Shown here in pieces: positions 8,501-14,551 of a stretch of DNA of 26,277 bases. The stretch is taken from the NCBI GenBank assembly GCA_046590575.1, contig JBKJUS010000023.1, forward strand, positions 1-26,277, read 5' to 3'. The stretch comes from DATLNF01 sp046590575. GTDB taxonomy: Bacteria > Actinomycetota > Actinomycetes > BP-191. Each line of letters opens with the position of its first letter. Position 1 is the first letter of the stretch. The notes under the pieces are model-generated. The model was given only the letters and a program-made list of their open reading frames with translations, was not told the DNA's origin and did no database searches. The position numbers and the translations under genes are program-made.

Positions 8501-9037
8501 GGCACGCATCGCCCGCCGGGCACCGACCAGCGCACTCTTGGCCTGCAGCAGGTCCTGAGCGGTCTCGACCAAGATCGCGTCGACGCCGCCCTCGAGCAGA
8601 CCGGCGCACTCCTGCTCGTAGGCGTCGCGCAGCACGGCGTACGGCGCGTGGCCCAGCGTTGGCAGCTTGGTGCCCGGGCCGACCGAGCCGATCACCCAGC
8701 GCGGCCGGTCCGGGGTCGAGAAGCCGTCCGCGACCTCCCGGGCAAGCCGAGCTCCGGCCACCGACAGTTCGAAGACGCGCCCCTCGATCGCGTACTCCGC
8801 GAGGTTCGCCCAGTTGGCGCCGAACGTGTTGGTCTCGACCGCATCGACGCCGACCTCGAAGTAGGCCTCGTGCACGCCGCGAACGATGTCCGGACGAGAG
8901 ACGTTGAGGATCTCGTTGCAGCCTTCGAGCCCTTCGAAGTCGTCGAGCGAAGGGTCTGCAGCCTGCAGCATCGTGCCCATCGCCCCGTCGGCGACGACGA
9001 CTCTCTCGCGCAGAGCGGACAGCAGGTCGGACGACAC
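5504..9037 (-). CDS. metH: cobalamin-dependent methionine synthase
   Basis: 1177-aa 5-methyltetrahydrofolate:homocysteine methyltransferase (EC 2.1.1.13), the last step of methionine synthesis and of one-carbon recycling. Domains in order: homocysteine-binding zinc domain (~1-310) with GLNC at ~222 and GGCC at ~289 as Zn-thiolate ligands; pterin-binding domain (~330-600) with VGERTNTNGSKAF; cobalamin cap and Rossmann module (~640-880) with the base-off DVHDIGKN motif (DxHxxG) near 740; and the AdoMet-dependent reactivation domain (~910-1177). Length matches complete actinobacterial MetH. GTG 9037 is chosen because GGAG lies 5 nt upstream and homology begins there (SSDLLSALRERVVVADGAMG); the frame stays open further upstream but runs into the divergent hydrolase gene. 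No B12 riboswitch fits in the 75-bp upstream gap. Confidence 0.97.
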   Translation of the reverse strand: MSSDLLSALRERVVVADGAMGTMLQAADPSLDDFEGLEGCNEILNVSRPDIVRGVHEAYFEVGVDAVETNTFGANWANLAEYAIEGRVFELSVAGARLAREVADGFSTPDRPRWVIGSVGPGTKLPTLGHAPYAVLRDAYEQECAGLLEGGVDAILVETAQDLLQAKSALVGARRAMRAAGRVVPLLAQVTVETTGTMLLGTEIGAALNALEPLQIDLIGLNCATGPAEMGEHLRYLAKHARVGLSVMPNAGLPELGPHGASYPLTPDELADALEGFTREHGIALVGGCCGTTPEHLRQVVDRVRGRELVRRRPVPEPGAASLYQHVPFRQDSSVLMVGERTNTNGSKAFRDAMLSGRWDDCVEIARDQTREGAHFIDVCVDYVGRDGTLDMAEAINRFATASTLPIMLDSTEPQVIEAGLERIGGRAVVNSVNFEDGVGPESRFGRVMPIVAEHGAAVVALCIDEEGQARSVEWKVRVAERLIDVLTTTWGMQESDILVDTLTFTLGTGQEESRGDGAATIEAIRELKRRHPAVQTILGLSNISFGLKPVARVVLNSVFLAECVKAGLDSAIVHAAKILPMSRIPDEQREVALDLVYDRRRAADPATGAAAYDPLTRFLDLFENVEASSSGLSRAEELALLPLSERLERRIIDGERNGLEADLDEAMVTRPPLEIINDTLLGGMKVVGDLFGSGEMQLPFVLQSAEVMKSAVAHLEPFMEKADTDGKGTIVLATVKGDVHDIGKNLVDIILSNNGYTVVNLGIKQPISAIVESAEEHSADVIGMSGLLVKSTVIMKENLQEMNSRGIAHRFPVILGGAALTRGYVEGDLAEVYDGDVRYARDAFEGLRLMDALMTARRGSVPGAATPTSPVDDAAVADRAERLARRSRARQLPEVDESSLPARSDVATDNVVPAPPFWGPRVVKGIALADYASWLDERALFMGQWGLRGSRGGSGLSYDDLVETEGRPRLRALLAQVQAEGTLEAAVAYGYFPCVSKGEDLIVLHEDGSERLRFTFPRQRRERRLCLADFFRSEDSGEVDVVAFHVVTMGRRVSEVAGELFARNAYRDYLELHGLSVQLTEALAEHWHARVREELGFAGEDSGNLALMLSKQAYRGSRYSFGYPACPDLEEQAKVAELLEWSRIGVELSEEYQLEPEQSTSAVIVHHPEAKYFAAR

Positions 9038-9072
9038 AGGGACTCCGGCGGCGATGGACGGTCTCGGCTCCC

Positions 9073-9078
9073 ATGCTA
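9073..9078 (-). promoter_or_regulatory. metH: candidate metH -10 element (TAGCAT on minus strand)
   Basis: Read on the minus strand this hexamer is TAGCAT, matching TANNNT, and sits 35 nt upstream of the metH GTG, leaving a short leader that contains the GGAG ribosome-binding site. It is back to back with the plus-strand element at 9099-9104 in a 75-bp divergent region. No convincing -35 box is seen. Confidence 0.3.
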
Positions 9079-9098
9079 GCCGCGCTGCCGCACTCGGA

Positions 9099-9104
9099 TA
9101 GCGT
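9099..9104 (+). promoter_or_regulatory. candidate -10 element (TAGCGT) for a leaderless transcript
   Basis: TAGCGT is followed by 8 nt and then the GTG at 9113. With the usual 6-8 nt between the -10 hexamer and the start of transcription, the mRNA would begin at or next to the start codon. No Shine-Dalgarno sequence is present upstream of 9113, which agrees with leaderless initiation. Confidence 0.45.
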
Positions 9105-9112
9105 GCCACGTC

Positions 9113-10027
9113 GTGGCCCTCACCCCGATCCGACCGCACGGTCCGGTCGCCGGCGGCCGTGACCTGCCGGTGCCCGGCTCGAGCGTCCGGCTGGCCGCGA
9201 CCCGCTGGGCCGGAACCGGGCCGCCCGTCGTGCTCCTGCACGGTCTCGCGTCGACCCGCCGATTCTGGAATCTGGTGGTGCCCGGGCTCGCGGGGCTTCC
9301 CGTTGTCGCCTGGGACCAGCGTGGGCATGGAGAGTCCGACGCTCCCCCCACCGGCTACGACACCGCCACCGTCGTCACCGATGTCGCCACCGCGCTCGAC
9401 TCCCTCGGCATCTCGCGGGCCGTCGTGGTCGGTCACTCGTGGGGCGCCTCCGTCGCGCTGTCCTTCGCAGCGGCGCACCCGGAGCGCACCCTCGCCGTCG
9501 TGGCCGTCGACGGCGGCGTGTCTACGCCGTCGACCCGGTGGTCCCGTGAGGATGCTCGCGTCGCCCTCGCGCCTCCGCAGTTCACCGTGCCGCCGGACCA
9601 GCTCGTCGAGCTGATCTCACAGGGCCAGCTTGCTCCGTGGTGGTCCCCCGAGGTCGAGGACGCGGTGCTGCCCATCTTCGGGGTGGGTTCGGACGGCACA
9701 GCCCGCGCTCGGCTTGCCCTCGAGCACCACCTTGAGATCGTCGACGCGCTGTGGGACTACGACCCCACATCGACGATGGCCGCGGTCTCCGTGCCGACGT
9801 GGGTGGTCGTCGCCCAGCCACTCACCGTGCCCGACGACCCCACCGGGCGGGCCTGGCGCGACGACAAGCAGGCCGGCATCGCTTTGGCCACCGAGACCCT
9901 CGCCCAACCGCGCGTCGTTATCCTGGCCGGTGCGGTGCACGACGTACCCCTGCAATGGCCAGCAGCGATTGCCGGTCTGATCAGGTCGGCCGTCGACGAG
10001 GTCAGGGAGGGCAGTGTGCGTGACTGA
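9113..10027 (+). CDS. alpha/beta hydrolase
   Basis: 304-aa alpha/beta-hydrolase-fold protein. The oxyanion-hole HG is at residues 43-44 (VVLLHGLAS), WDQRGHGESD spans 68-76, the nucleophile elbow GHSWGA carries Ser109, and His276 in AVHDVPLQWP is the probable catalytic His; the acid residue is not obvious by eye. There is no signal peptide, so it is cytoplasmic. The substrate is unknown; the family includes esterases, epoxide and haloalkane hydrolases and lactonases. GTG 9113 is supported by the hexamer 8 nt upstream and the absence of a better start before the conserved strand. Its 3' end overlaps the PAC2 gene, so the two are co-transcribed, and it is divergent from metH. Confidence 0.88.
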   Translation: MALTPIRPHGPVAGGRDLPVPGSSVRLAATRWAGTGPPVVLLHGLASTRRFWNLVVPGLAGLPVVAWDQRGHGESDAPPTGYDTATVVTDVATALDSLGISRAVVVGHSWGASVALSFAAAHPERTLAVVAVDGGVSTPSTRWSREDARVALAPPQFTVPPDQLVELISQGQLAPWWSPEVEDAVLPIFGVGSDGTARARLALEHHLEIVDALWDYDPTSTMAAVSVPTWVVVAQPLTVPDDPTGRAWRDDKQAGIALATETLAQPRVVILAGAVHDVPLQWPAAIAGLIRSAVDEVREGSVRD

Positions 10028-10868
10028 CGTGGAGATCGGGCCACTGCGCGATCCCGTCGTCATCGCCGCCTTCGAGGGCTGGAACGACGCCGGCGACGCG
10101 GCTACCTCCGCCGTGGAGCACCTCGAGGTCGCTTGGTCGGCGAGACCGGTGGCCGCTATCGACCCGGACGACTACTACGACTTCCAGGTCAACCGGCCCA
10201 CCGTCACGCTCATTGACGGAGCGACCCGCCGGATTCAGTGGCCGACCACCAGGCTGTCTGTGTGCCGCCTCGAGCAGCGCGACGTGGTCCTCATCCGCGG
10301 GCTCGAGCCCAACATGCGGTGGCGGGCGTTCTGTGACGAGCTGCTCGGCATCTGCCATGAGCTCGAAGTGAACCTTTGCATCACGCTCGGGGCGCTGCTC
10401 GCGGATGCCCCGCACACCCGGCCGATCCCGGTGACCGGCACGGCGTCCGATGCGGCCACGGCAGCGCGGCTCCGCCTCGATCGGTCTCGCTACGAAGGCC
10501 CCACCGGCATCGTGGGCGTTTTTCACGACGCGTGCCTGCGCGCCGAGCTGCCGTCGGTCAGCTTTTGGGCCGCGGTCCCGCACTACGTCTCGCAGCCGCC
10601 CTGCCCTAAGGCAACGTTGGCGCTGCTGCACCGAGTCGAGGAGCTGCTCGAACTGCCGGTCCCCCTCGGTGACCTGCCTGACTCGGCACGAATCTGGGAG
10701 CGCGGCGTCGACGAGCTCGCCGAGGAGGACGCCGAGGTCGGTGAGTACGTCAGGTCACTTGAGCAGCGCGACGACATCACCGAGCTGCCCGAGGCGACCG
10801 GGGACGAGATCGCCAAGGAGTTCGAGCGATACCTGCGCCGCGGCGGCGACGGCACCCCACCAACGTAG
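10020..10868 (+). CDS. PAC2 family protein (proteasome assembly chaperone-like)
   Basis: 282-aa PAC2-family protein, recognised by the N-terminal PVVIAAFEGWNDAGDAAT signature (residues ~11-28) and the acidic C-terminal tail with GDEIAKEFERYLR. The fold is shared with eukaryotic proteasome assembly chaperone 2 and with archaeal/actinobacterial homologues of unsettled function; actinobacteria that carry 20S proteasomes commonly have two copies. GTG 10020 is preferred because AGGGAGG (10004-10010) lies 9 nt upstream; GTG 10014 is only 3 nt from it. The gene overlaps the end of the alpha/beta hydrolase by 8 nt. The proximity to metH is the arrangement remembered from mycobacteria (Rv2124c/Rv2125), so the position is ancestral rather than acquired. 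Confidence 0.9.
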   Translation: MTDVEIGPLRDPVVIAAFEGWNDAGDAATSAVEHLEVAWSARPVAAIDPDDYYDFQVNRPTVTLIDGATRRIQWPTTRLSVCRLEQRDVVLIRGLEPNMRWRAFCDELLGICHELEVNLCITLGALLADAPHTRPIPVTGTASDAATAARLRLDRSRYEGPTGIVGVFHDACLRAELPSVSFWAAVPHYVSQPPCPKATLALLHRVEELLELPVPLGDLPDSARIWERGVDELAEEDAEVGEYVRSLEQRDDITELPEATGDEIAKEFERYLRRGGDGTPPT

Positions 10869-10887
10869 TCCCGAGTAGGTAGGACCG

Positions 10888-10905
10888 GCGGGCTCAGTCG
10901 CCCGC
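10888..10905. terminator. hairpin at the PAC2/OB-fold convergent junction
   Basis: GCGGGC (10888-10893), loop TCAGTC, GCCCGC (10900-10905): a perfect 6-bp GC stem in the 25-bp gap between the PAC2 stop and the OB-fold stop, extending slightly into the OB-fold gene. The OB-fold stop codon (10894-10896 on the minus strand) lies in the loop, the same arrangement as at 4669-4687. Probable bidirectional terminator without a T-tract. Confidence 0.4.
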
Positions 10906-11265
10906 AGGCACGATGGTGTACGTCGGGTTGAACATCGTCCGGCGGTGAGCCATCGTGCCGACCCGGCCTGACACGAGCAGAGTCACGCCGGCTCGGATAC
11001 CCGCGATCTGGCGACGGCCGAGCCACACGACGAAGAGGTTCGCCGTGCCGTCGAAGACCTCGACCTCCAACGCCGGTACGCCGGCGAGCGGTCGAAGCGT
11101 GACACTCTTGACCGTGCCGAAGACGGTGACCATCGCCCGCTCGGCGCACTCGACGATCGGCGTCGCTCCGGCGTCGAGCGCGAGCTGTTGCAGATCCTCG
11201 GCGGCCAACTCTTCGTCGTCGGTCGTCAGCCGGCGCATCGCGCGGCGGAACCGTCCCTCGGGCAT
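10894..11265 (-). CDS. OB-fold nucleic-acid-binding domain protein
   Basis: 123-aa protein with an N-terminal helical segment (residues 1-37, rich in Asp/Glu/Arg) and a C-terminal OB-fold (about 40-123): AMVTVFGTVKSVTLRP, EVEVFDGTANLFVVWLGRR and AGVTLLVSGRVG are the strands typical of tRNA_anti/RecG-type OB domains. It matches the small actinobacterial family represented, from memory, by Rv2694c, which sits beside Trk potassium-uptake genes and dut in mycobacteria. No enzymatic residues are expected; nucleic-acid binding is inferred from the fold. ATG 11265 follows a TAGGAT hexamer by 6 nt with no ribosome-binding site, suggesting a leaderless mRNA. It is convergent with PAC2 and downstream of, but 69 bp separated from, ccdA. 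Confidence 0.8.
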   Translation of the reverse strand: MPEGRFRRAMRRLTTDDEELAAEDLQQLALDAGATPIVECAERAMVTVFGTVKSVTLRPLAGVPALEVEVFDGTANLFVVWLGRRQIAGIRAGVTLLVSGRVGTMAHRRTMFNPTYTIVPAGD

Positions 11266-11271
11266 GTCGCG

Positions 11272-11277
11272 ATCCTA
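11272..11277 (-). promoter_or_regulatory. candidate -10 element (TAGGAT on minus strand), leaderless
   Basis: On the minus strand TAGGAT precedes ATG 11265 by 6 nt. This spacing places the transcription start at or next to the A of the ATG. No Shine-Dalgarno sequence lies upstream of this start. Confidence 0.42.
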
Positions 11278-11334
11278 GCGATCGGCCGTGCCGAGCGTGT
11301 CCGACAGCGACGTATGCCGAGCACCGCAACGGGC

Positions 11335-12057
11335 TCAGACCGTGGGAAAGGGCAGCACGCGGGCAAAGAAACCGGCGACGCGCGAGTACTCCCCCGTGAG
11401 CATCGCCGCGCCGAGCACGGCGAGCAGCACTCCACCGACGACGCTGACCGGGCGGCTCAGCCGGGCGAGGGTGCGGGTCATCGAAGGCGAGGACGACACC
11501 CCCAGCGCCGCAATGACAAACGGCACGCCAAGGCCGAGCGAGTAGACGCCGAGCAACAACCCGCCCGTCACGGCGCCGCCTTCCCTCGCGGCCAGGGTCA
11601 GCACTCCGGCGAGGAACGGCCCCACGCACGGCGTGAACGCCGTCCCGAAGACGACGCCGAGCAGCAGCGGCACCCACGCCGACGACGATCGGGCGAGCCG
11701 ACTCCGGCCCCGGTCACCGCTGCTGATGCGGGCGAGCAGGCCGAAGCGTGACTCTACGAGCACCAGCACTGCGAGCACCAGCACGAGCACCCCTCCACCC
11801 CGCTGCACTGCACCGCCGGAGCGACGTACCGCGGAGCCCACCGACCCGGCGAGGAGCCCCAGGGTGACGAAGACCGACGTGAAGCCCACGACATAGAGCA
11901 GCGACCCGGTCAGCAGTCGGCGTGGCTGCTCCTCGGCGGGCACGCCGGCGCTCGAGCCGGAGAGCACGCCGACGTACGCCGGCAGCAGGGGCACGGTGCA
12001 CGGTGCGAGGAAGGAGACGACACCGGCGCCGAAGGCCACGATCACGGCGAGCAGCAC
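11335..12057 (-). CDS. CcdA/DsbD-like thiol electron-transfer membrane protein
   Basis: 240-aa polytopic membrane protein of the CcdA/DsbD beta-domain family with about six membrane segments. It passes electrons from cytoplasmic thioredoxin across the membrane through two intramembrane cysteines: Cys20 in SFLAPCTVPLLPAYVG and Cys144 in GTAFTPCVGPFLAG, both in the expected Cys-Pro/Pro-Cys settings. GTG 12057 starts right at the first membrane segment, 7 bp after the stop of the upstream TlpA-like gene; an alternative TTG at 12114 would add 19 polar residues and overlap that gene by 50 bp. The direct partner is the TlpA-like protein just upstream, so the pair probably reproduces in two proteins what DipZ does in one. 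Confidence 0.88.
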   Translation of the reverse strand: MLLAVIVAFGAGVVSFLAPCTVPLLPAYVGVLSGSSAGVPAEEQPRRLLTGSLLYVVGFTSVFVTLGLLAGSVGSAVRRSGGAVQRGGGVLVLVLAVLVLVESRFGLLARISSGDRGRSRLARSSSAWVPLLLGVVFGTAFTPCVGPFLAGVLTLAAREGGAVTGGLLLGVYSLGLGVPFVIAALGVSSSPSMTRTLARLSRPVSVVGGVLLAVLGAAMLTGEYSRVAGFFARVLPFPTV

Positions 12058-12064
12058 GGCTAGC

Positions 12065-13198
12065 TCAACCGCCGAAGGTGAAGGCGAAGAAGCGGACGCC
12101 GGGCGCCCGGGCAATGAAGGACAGCGGGCTGTCGGCGATAGCCGCGCCGGTCATCACGTGCCGTAGGTCGTCGTCGTCGACCACGAGTACCGTGCGCCCG
12201 TCCGCCGACACCGTGATGTCGCGGCCGCGCAAAGCAGCGGGCACGGGCTGGCCGCGCAGTCTCACCTCGAGCTCTACCGGGCCGAAGCCGCGCTCGGGGG
12301 CGAGGAGGACGTAGACGTCGCGCGCCCGGACGTCGACGTCGAGTCGGGAGCCTGCGGCGGCCGCGGTCGTGTACTCCCCCGCACCAGTCCAACTCCCAGT
12401 CAGCCGCACCTGGTCGCGGCCCGCCGCACCGTCATCGCGAGACACGGTCGTGCCGGCCGGCACAGGGCCCGGCCCAGCGAAGAAGTCGGCGCCCCGCTGC
12501 GCGCCGAGGTAGAGCTCGCGGGTGATCTCCTCACCACGCACTGCCGGTCGTTCCGACGACTCGACGTTGCCCACGACCGTCGTACCGGGATCGGCGCCGG
12601 CCTCAGTGAGCAGGGCGCGCAGAGCTGTCTCGACCTCGGCTTCGTCACCCTCGCCGAAGTGGTAGCCGCGGAGCCTCCCCTGTGCGTCGATGAGGTACTT
12701 CGCCGGCCAGTACTGGTTGGCGAAGGCGTCCCAGGTGTCCATGTTGGGGTCTTCCGCGACGGGCCAGGTCACCCCGAGCTCCTCGACCGCGTCGGCGACG
12801 TTGTCCGGGATCTTCTCGAAGTCGAACTCCGGCGAGTGCACGCCGACGATCGTCAGCCCCTTGCCCGCGTAGGTCTCCTGCAGCCGCTGGAGGAACGGGA
12901 AGGTGCGGCGGCAGTTGATGCAGGTGTAGGTCCAGAAGTCCACGAGGACCACCTGGCCTTGCTTCTGCAGCCCGGACAGGGTGAGCGGTTCGGAGTTGAT
13001 CCAGCCAGTGATGCCGGCCAGCTCGGGTGCCGGTGGCGAGTCGCCGGCCGGCTGCAGCAGAGCCGCAGCGACGCCGTCGCGCGCGCCGATCGAGCTCAGC
13101 ACCCGGTCGGACGGAGCGCGCAGGCTCACCACGACCGCAAGCACCGAGATGCCGGCGAGAACGACTGCCGCGACGGCCGCTGTCCGATTCCTGCCCAA
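12065..13198 (-). CDS. TlpA/DipZ-like thioredoxin with C-terminal carbohydrate-binding-like domain, membrane-anchored
   Basis: 377-aa exported thioredoxin-fold protein. An N-terminal hydrophobic segment (residues ~7-26) acts as signal anchor, the redox domain (~55-200) carries WTYTCINCRR with Cys93/Cys96, and YWPAKYLID at ~163-171 holds the cis-Pro. CINC rather than CGPC, plus the ~150-residue C-terminal beta-rich domain, is the hallmark of the mycobacterial DipZ family, whose C-terminal module resembles a carbohydrate-binding module. There is no ATG or GTG near the expected N-terminus; TTG 13198 is chosen because GAAGGG lies 7 nt upstream and the signal anchor follows at once. The gene is 7 bp upstream of ccdA. 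Role: reduction or oxidation of extracytoplasmic cysteines. Confidence 0.85.
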   Translation of the reverse strand: MGRNRTAAVAAVVLAGISVLAVVVSLRAPSDRVLSSIGARDGVAAALLQPAGDSPPAPELAGITGWINSEPLTLSGLQKQGQVVLVDFWTYTCINCRRTFPFLQRLQETYAGKGLTIVGVHSPEFDFEKIPDNVADAVEELGVTWPVAEDPNMDTWDAFANQYWPAKYLIDAQGRLRGYHFGEGDEAEVETALRALLTEAGADPGTTVVGNVESSERPAVRGEEITRELYLGAQRGADFFAGPGPVPAGTTVSRDDGAAGRDQVRLTGSWTGAGEYTTAAAAGSRLDVDVRARDVYVLLAPERGFGPVELEVRLRGQPVPAALRGRDITVSADGRTVLVVDDDDLRHVMTGAAIADSPLSFIARAPGVRFFAFTFGG

Positions 13199-13261
13199 CG
13201 AGCTGCCCTTCGATCGATGGAGCCCTGCTGATGCCGACCCTGCCTTACCAGACCGAGAACA

Positions 13262-14071
13262 ATGCGAGCCGTGCCCTGGCCATTGACCACCGCCCCAGAT
13301 GTGACGCTGACCCTCCACGGGCCCGCCGCGCCGACCCGCCCGGTGGCTGTCGTGCTGCACGGCGTCGGCTCGACCGCGGACTTCGCCTGCCGTTGCCTGG
13401 CTGCACCTCTTCGATCGCTGGGGTACGACGTGGTCGCGCCGGACCTGCGTGGCCACGGCGCAAGCACGCCGCTCGGAGATCCCGAAAAGCATTCGTTGGA
13501 CCACCATGTGGCGGATCTCGATGTTCTAGCTTCTGTGGTCGACGTTCGGCTGGTCGCCGGCATCTCACTCGGCGCGGAAGTGGCTCTGCACTGGGCAGGC
13601 TCACAGCCCGTGCAGAAACTGGACGGGCTGGTGGTCTGCCTCCCAGGTGTCGCTGGGCCGGCATCGACTCCAGCGGCCGCCAACCGCGCCACGGCAGCCG
13701 AGCTCAATGCGGACGGGGTCGCTGCAGTGCTCGACCGCATGGCTTCCGCTGACCAGGCGCTGCCCTGGGTGGTCAAGGAGGTGCGGCACGCGTGGACACA
13801 GCACGCCCCGGCCAGCCTGATCGCCGGGCTACGCGCAGCCGCTGCCGCCACGCCGGTACCGGACGATGTCCTCGCCACGATCGCCGTACCCGTCGGCATC
13901 GTGGCAGCTCTCGACGACGCCGGACATCCCCTCTCGGTCGCGCGTCGACTGGCGTCGCTCCTGCGCGAAGCCGCCCTCGAGACGCTCTTGCTCACCAGCA
14001 TGGCCGACGACCGTTCGGTCCTGGGGAGGTCGGCCGTCCGCGCGCTGACAGCGGCCTCGCACCCGACGTGA
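13262..14071 (+). CDS. alpha/beta-hydrolase-fold protein, catalytic His not evident
   Basis: 269-aa alpha/beta-hydrolase-fold protein. HG in VVLHGVGST (residues 33-34), APDLRGHGAST (59-69) and the elbow AGISLGAEVAL with Ser102 are clear; Asp218 or Asp219 in AALDDAGHPL could be the acid. The final strand reads LETLLLTSMADD, where the usual Gly-x-Gly-His or His-Asp motif would fall, and no catalytic His is seen there; the nearest His residues are 222 and 267. It may be a non-catalytic member or use a displaced His. Its place between the OB-fold/redox genes and the DUF3710-dut operon corresponds to Rv2695 in the remembered mycobacterial order. ATG 13262 is 63 bp from the divergent TlpA-like start; no ribosome-binding site is obvious. 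Confidence 0.75.
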   Translation: MRAVPWPLTTAPDVTLTLHGPAAPTRPVAVVLHGVGSTADFACRCLAAPLRSLGYDVVAPDLRGHGASTPLGDPEKHSLDHHVADLDVLASVVDVRLVAGISLGAEVALHWAGSQPVQKLDGLVVCLPGVAGPASTPAAANRATAAELNADGVAAVLDRMASADQALPWVVKEVRHAWTQHAPASLIAGLRAAAAATPVPDDVLATIAVPVGIVAALDDAGHPLSVARRLASLLREAALETLLLTSMADDRSVLGRSAVRALTAASHPT

Positions 14072-14115
14072 CCTCCGTGTCGGCTTGCCGACTGGGACAG
14101 CTCCGGCAGAGGGCC

Positions 14116-14121
14116 TATCGT
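14116..14121 (+). promoter_or_regulatory. candidate -10 element (TATCGT) for the VOC-nitrilase operon
   Basis: TATCGT fits TANNNT and is followed by a ~30-nt leader with a strong ribosome-binding site, GGAAGGA (14148-14154), 4 nt before ATG 14159. No -35 box is recognised. Confidence 0.33.
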
Positions 14122-14158
14122 GCGTGCCACCTAGTCCCGCACCATCGGAAGGAACGCC

Positions 14159-14551
14159 ATGCCTGAGTTCCCCACCATCGCCCACGCTGCCCTCACGGTC
14201 AGCGACCTGTCGCGCAGCGTGCCCTGGTACGAAGCTCTCTTCGGCGCCAAGCCGGTGCTCGACGAGGACACCGGGCCGTTCCGCCATGTCGTATGGGCTC
14301 TGGGCTCTACCCTCGTCGGGTTGCACCAGTTCCCCGACGGTCGCTCAGAAACCTTCGACGAGCGTCGGCTGGGACTCGACCACCTCGCGTTCGCCTGCGC
14401 TGACCGGAGCGAGCTGGAGCAGTGGGCGGCCCGACTCGAGGAGCTGAACATCGCTCACGGTGGCATCGTCGACGCGGGCTACGGCTCAGGGCTGTCCTTC
14501 CGTGACCCGGACAACATCGCCCTCGAGTTCTTCGCCCCACCCGCTGGATGA
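14159..14551 (+). CDS. VOC (glyoxalase/bleomycin-resistance/dioxygenase) superfamily protein
   Basis: 130-aa vicinal-oxygen-chelate protein with two beta-alpha-beta-beta-beta modules. Candidate metal ligands are His9 (HAALTVSDL), His56 (LVGLHQF), His75 (LDHLAFAC) and Glu123 (NIALEFFAPP), the usual H/H/H-or-E layout. FRDPDNIALEFFAP is the standard C-terminal signature. Single-chain VOC proteins of this size include glyoxalases, fosfomycin- or bleomycin-type resistance proteins, epimerases and dioxygenases; this one cannot be placed further. A strong ribosome-binding site fixes ATG 14159. Its TGA overlaps the ATG of the nitrilase (ATGA), so the two are translated together, which suggests linked chemistry such as detoxification or catabolism of a nitrogenous or aldehyde compound. 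Confidence 0.88.
   Translation: MPEFPTIAHAALTVSDLSRSVPWYEALFGAKPVLDEDTGPFRHVVWALGSTLVGLHQFPDGRSETFDERRLGLDHLAFACADRSELEQWAARLEELNIAHGGIVDAGYGSGLSFRDPDNIALEFFAPPAG

Noticed and set aside
9038..9112. Possible cobalamin riboswitch upstream of metH
   Set aside because: The divergent gap is only 75 bp, too short for a B12 aptamer (about 200 nt), and no B12-box-like sequence was seen.
9038..9478. Extended N-terminus of MetH up to 9478
   Set aside because: The extra 147 residues run antisense through the alpha/beta hydrolase gene and lack homology; GTG 9037 has a well-placed GGAG and starts at the conserved N-terminus.
13199..13507. Upstream extension of the TlpA-like protein to 13507
   Set aside because: It would overlap the divergent hydrolase gene and puts the signal anchor inside the protein; TTG 13198 has a ribosome-binding site at the right distance.
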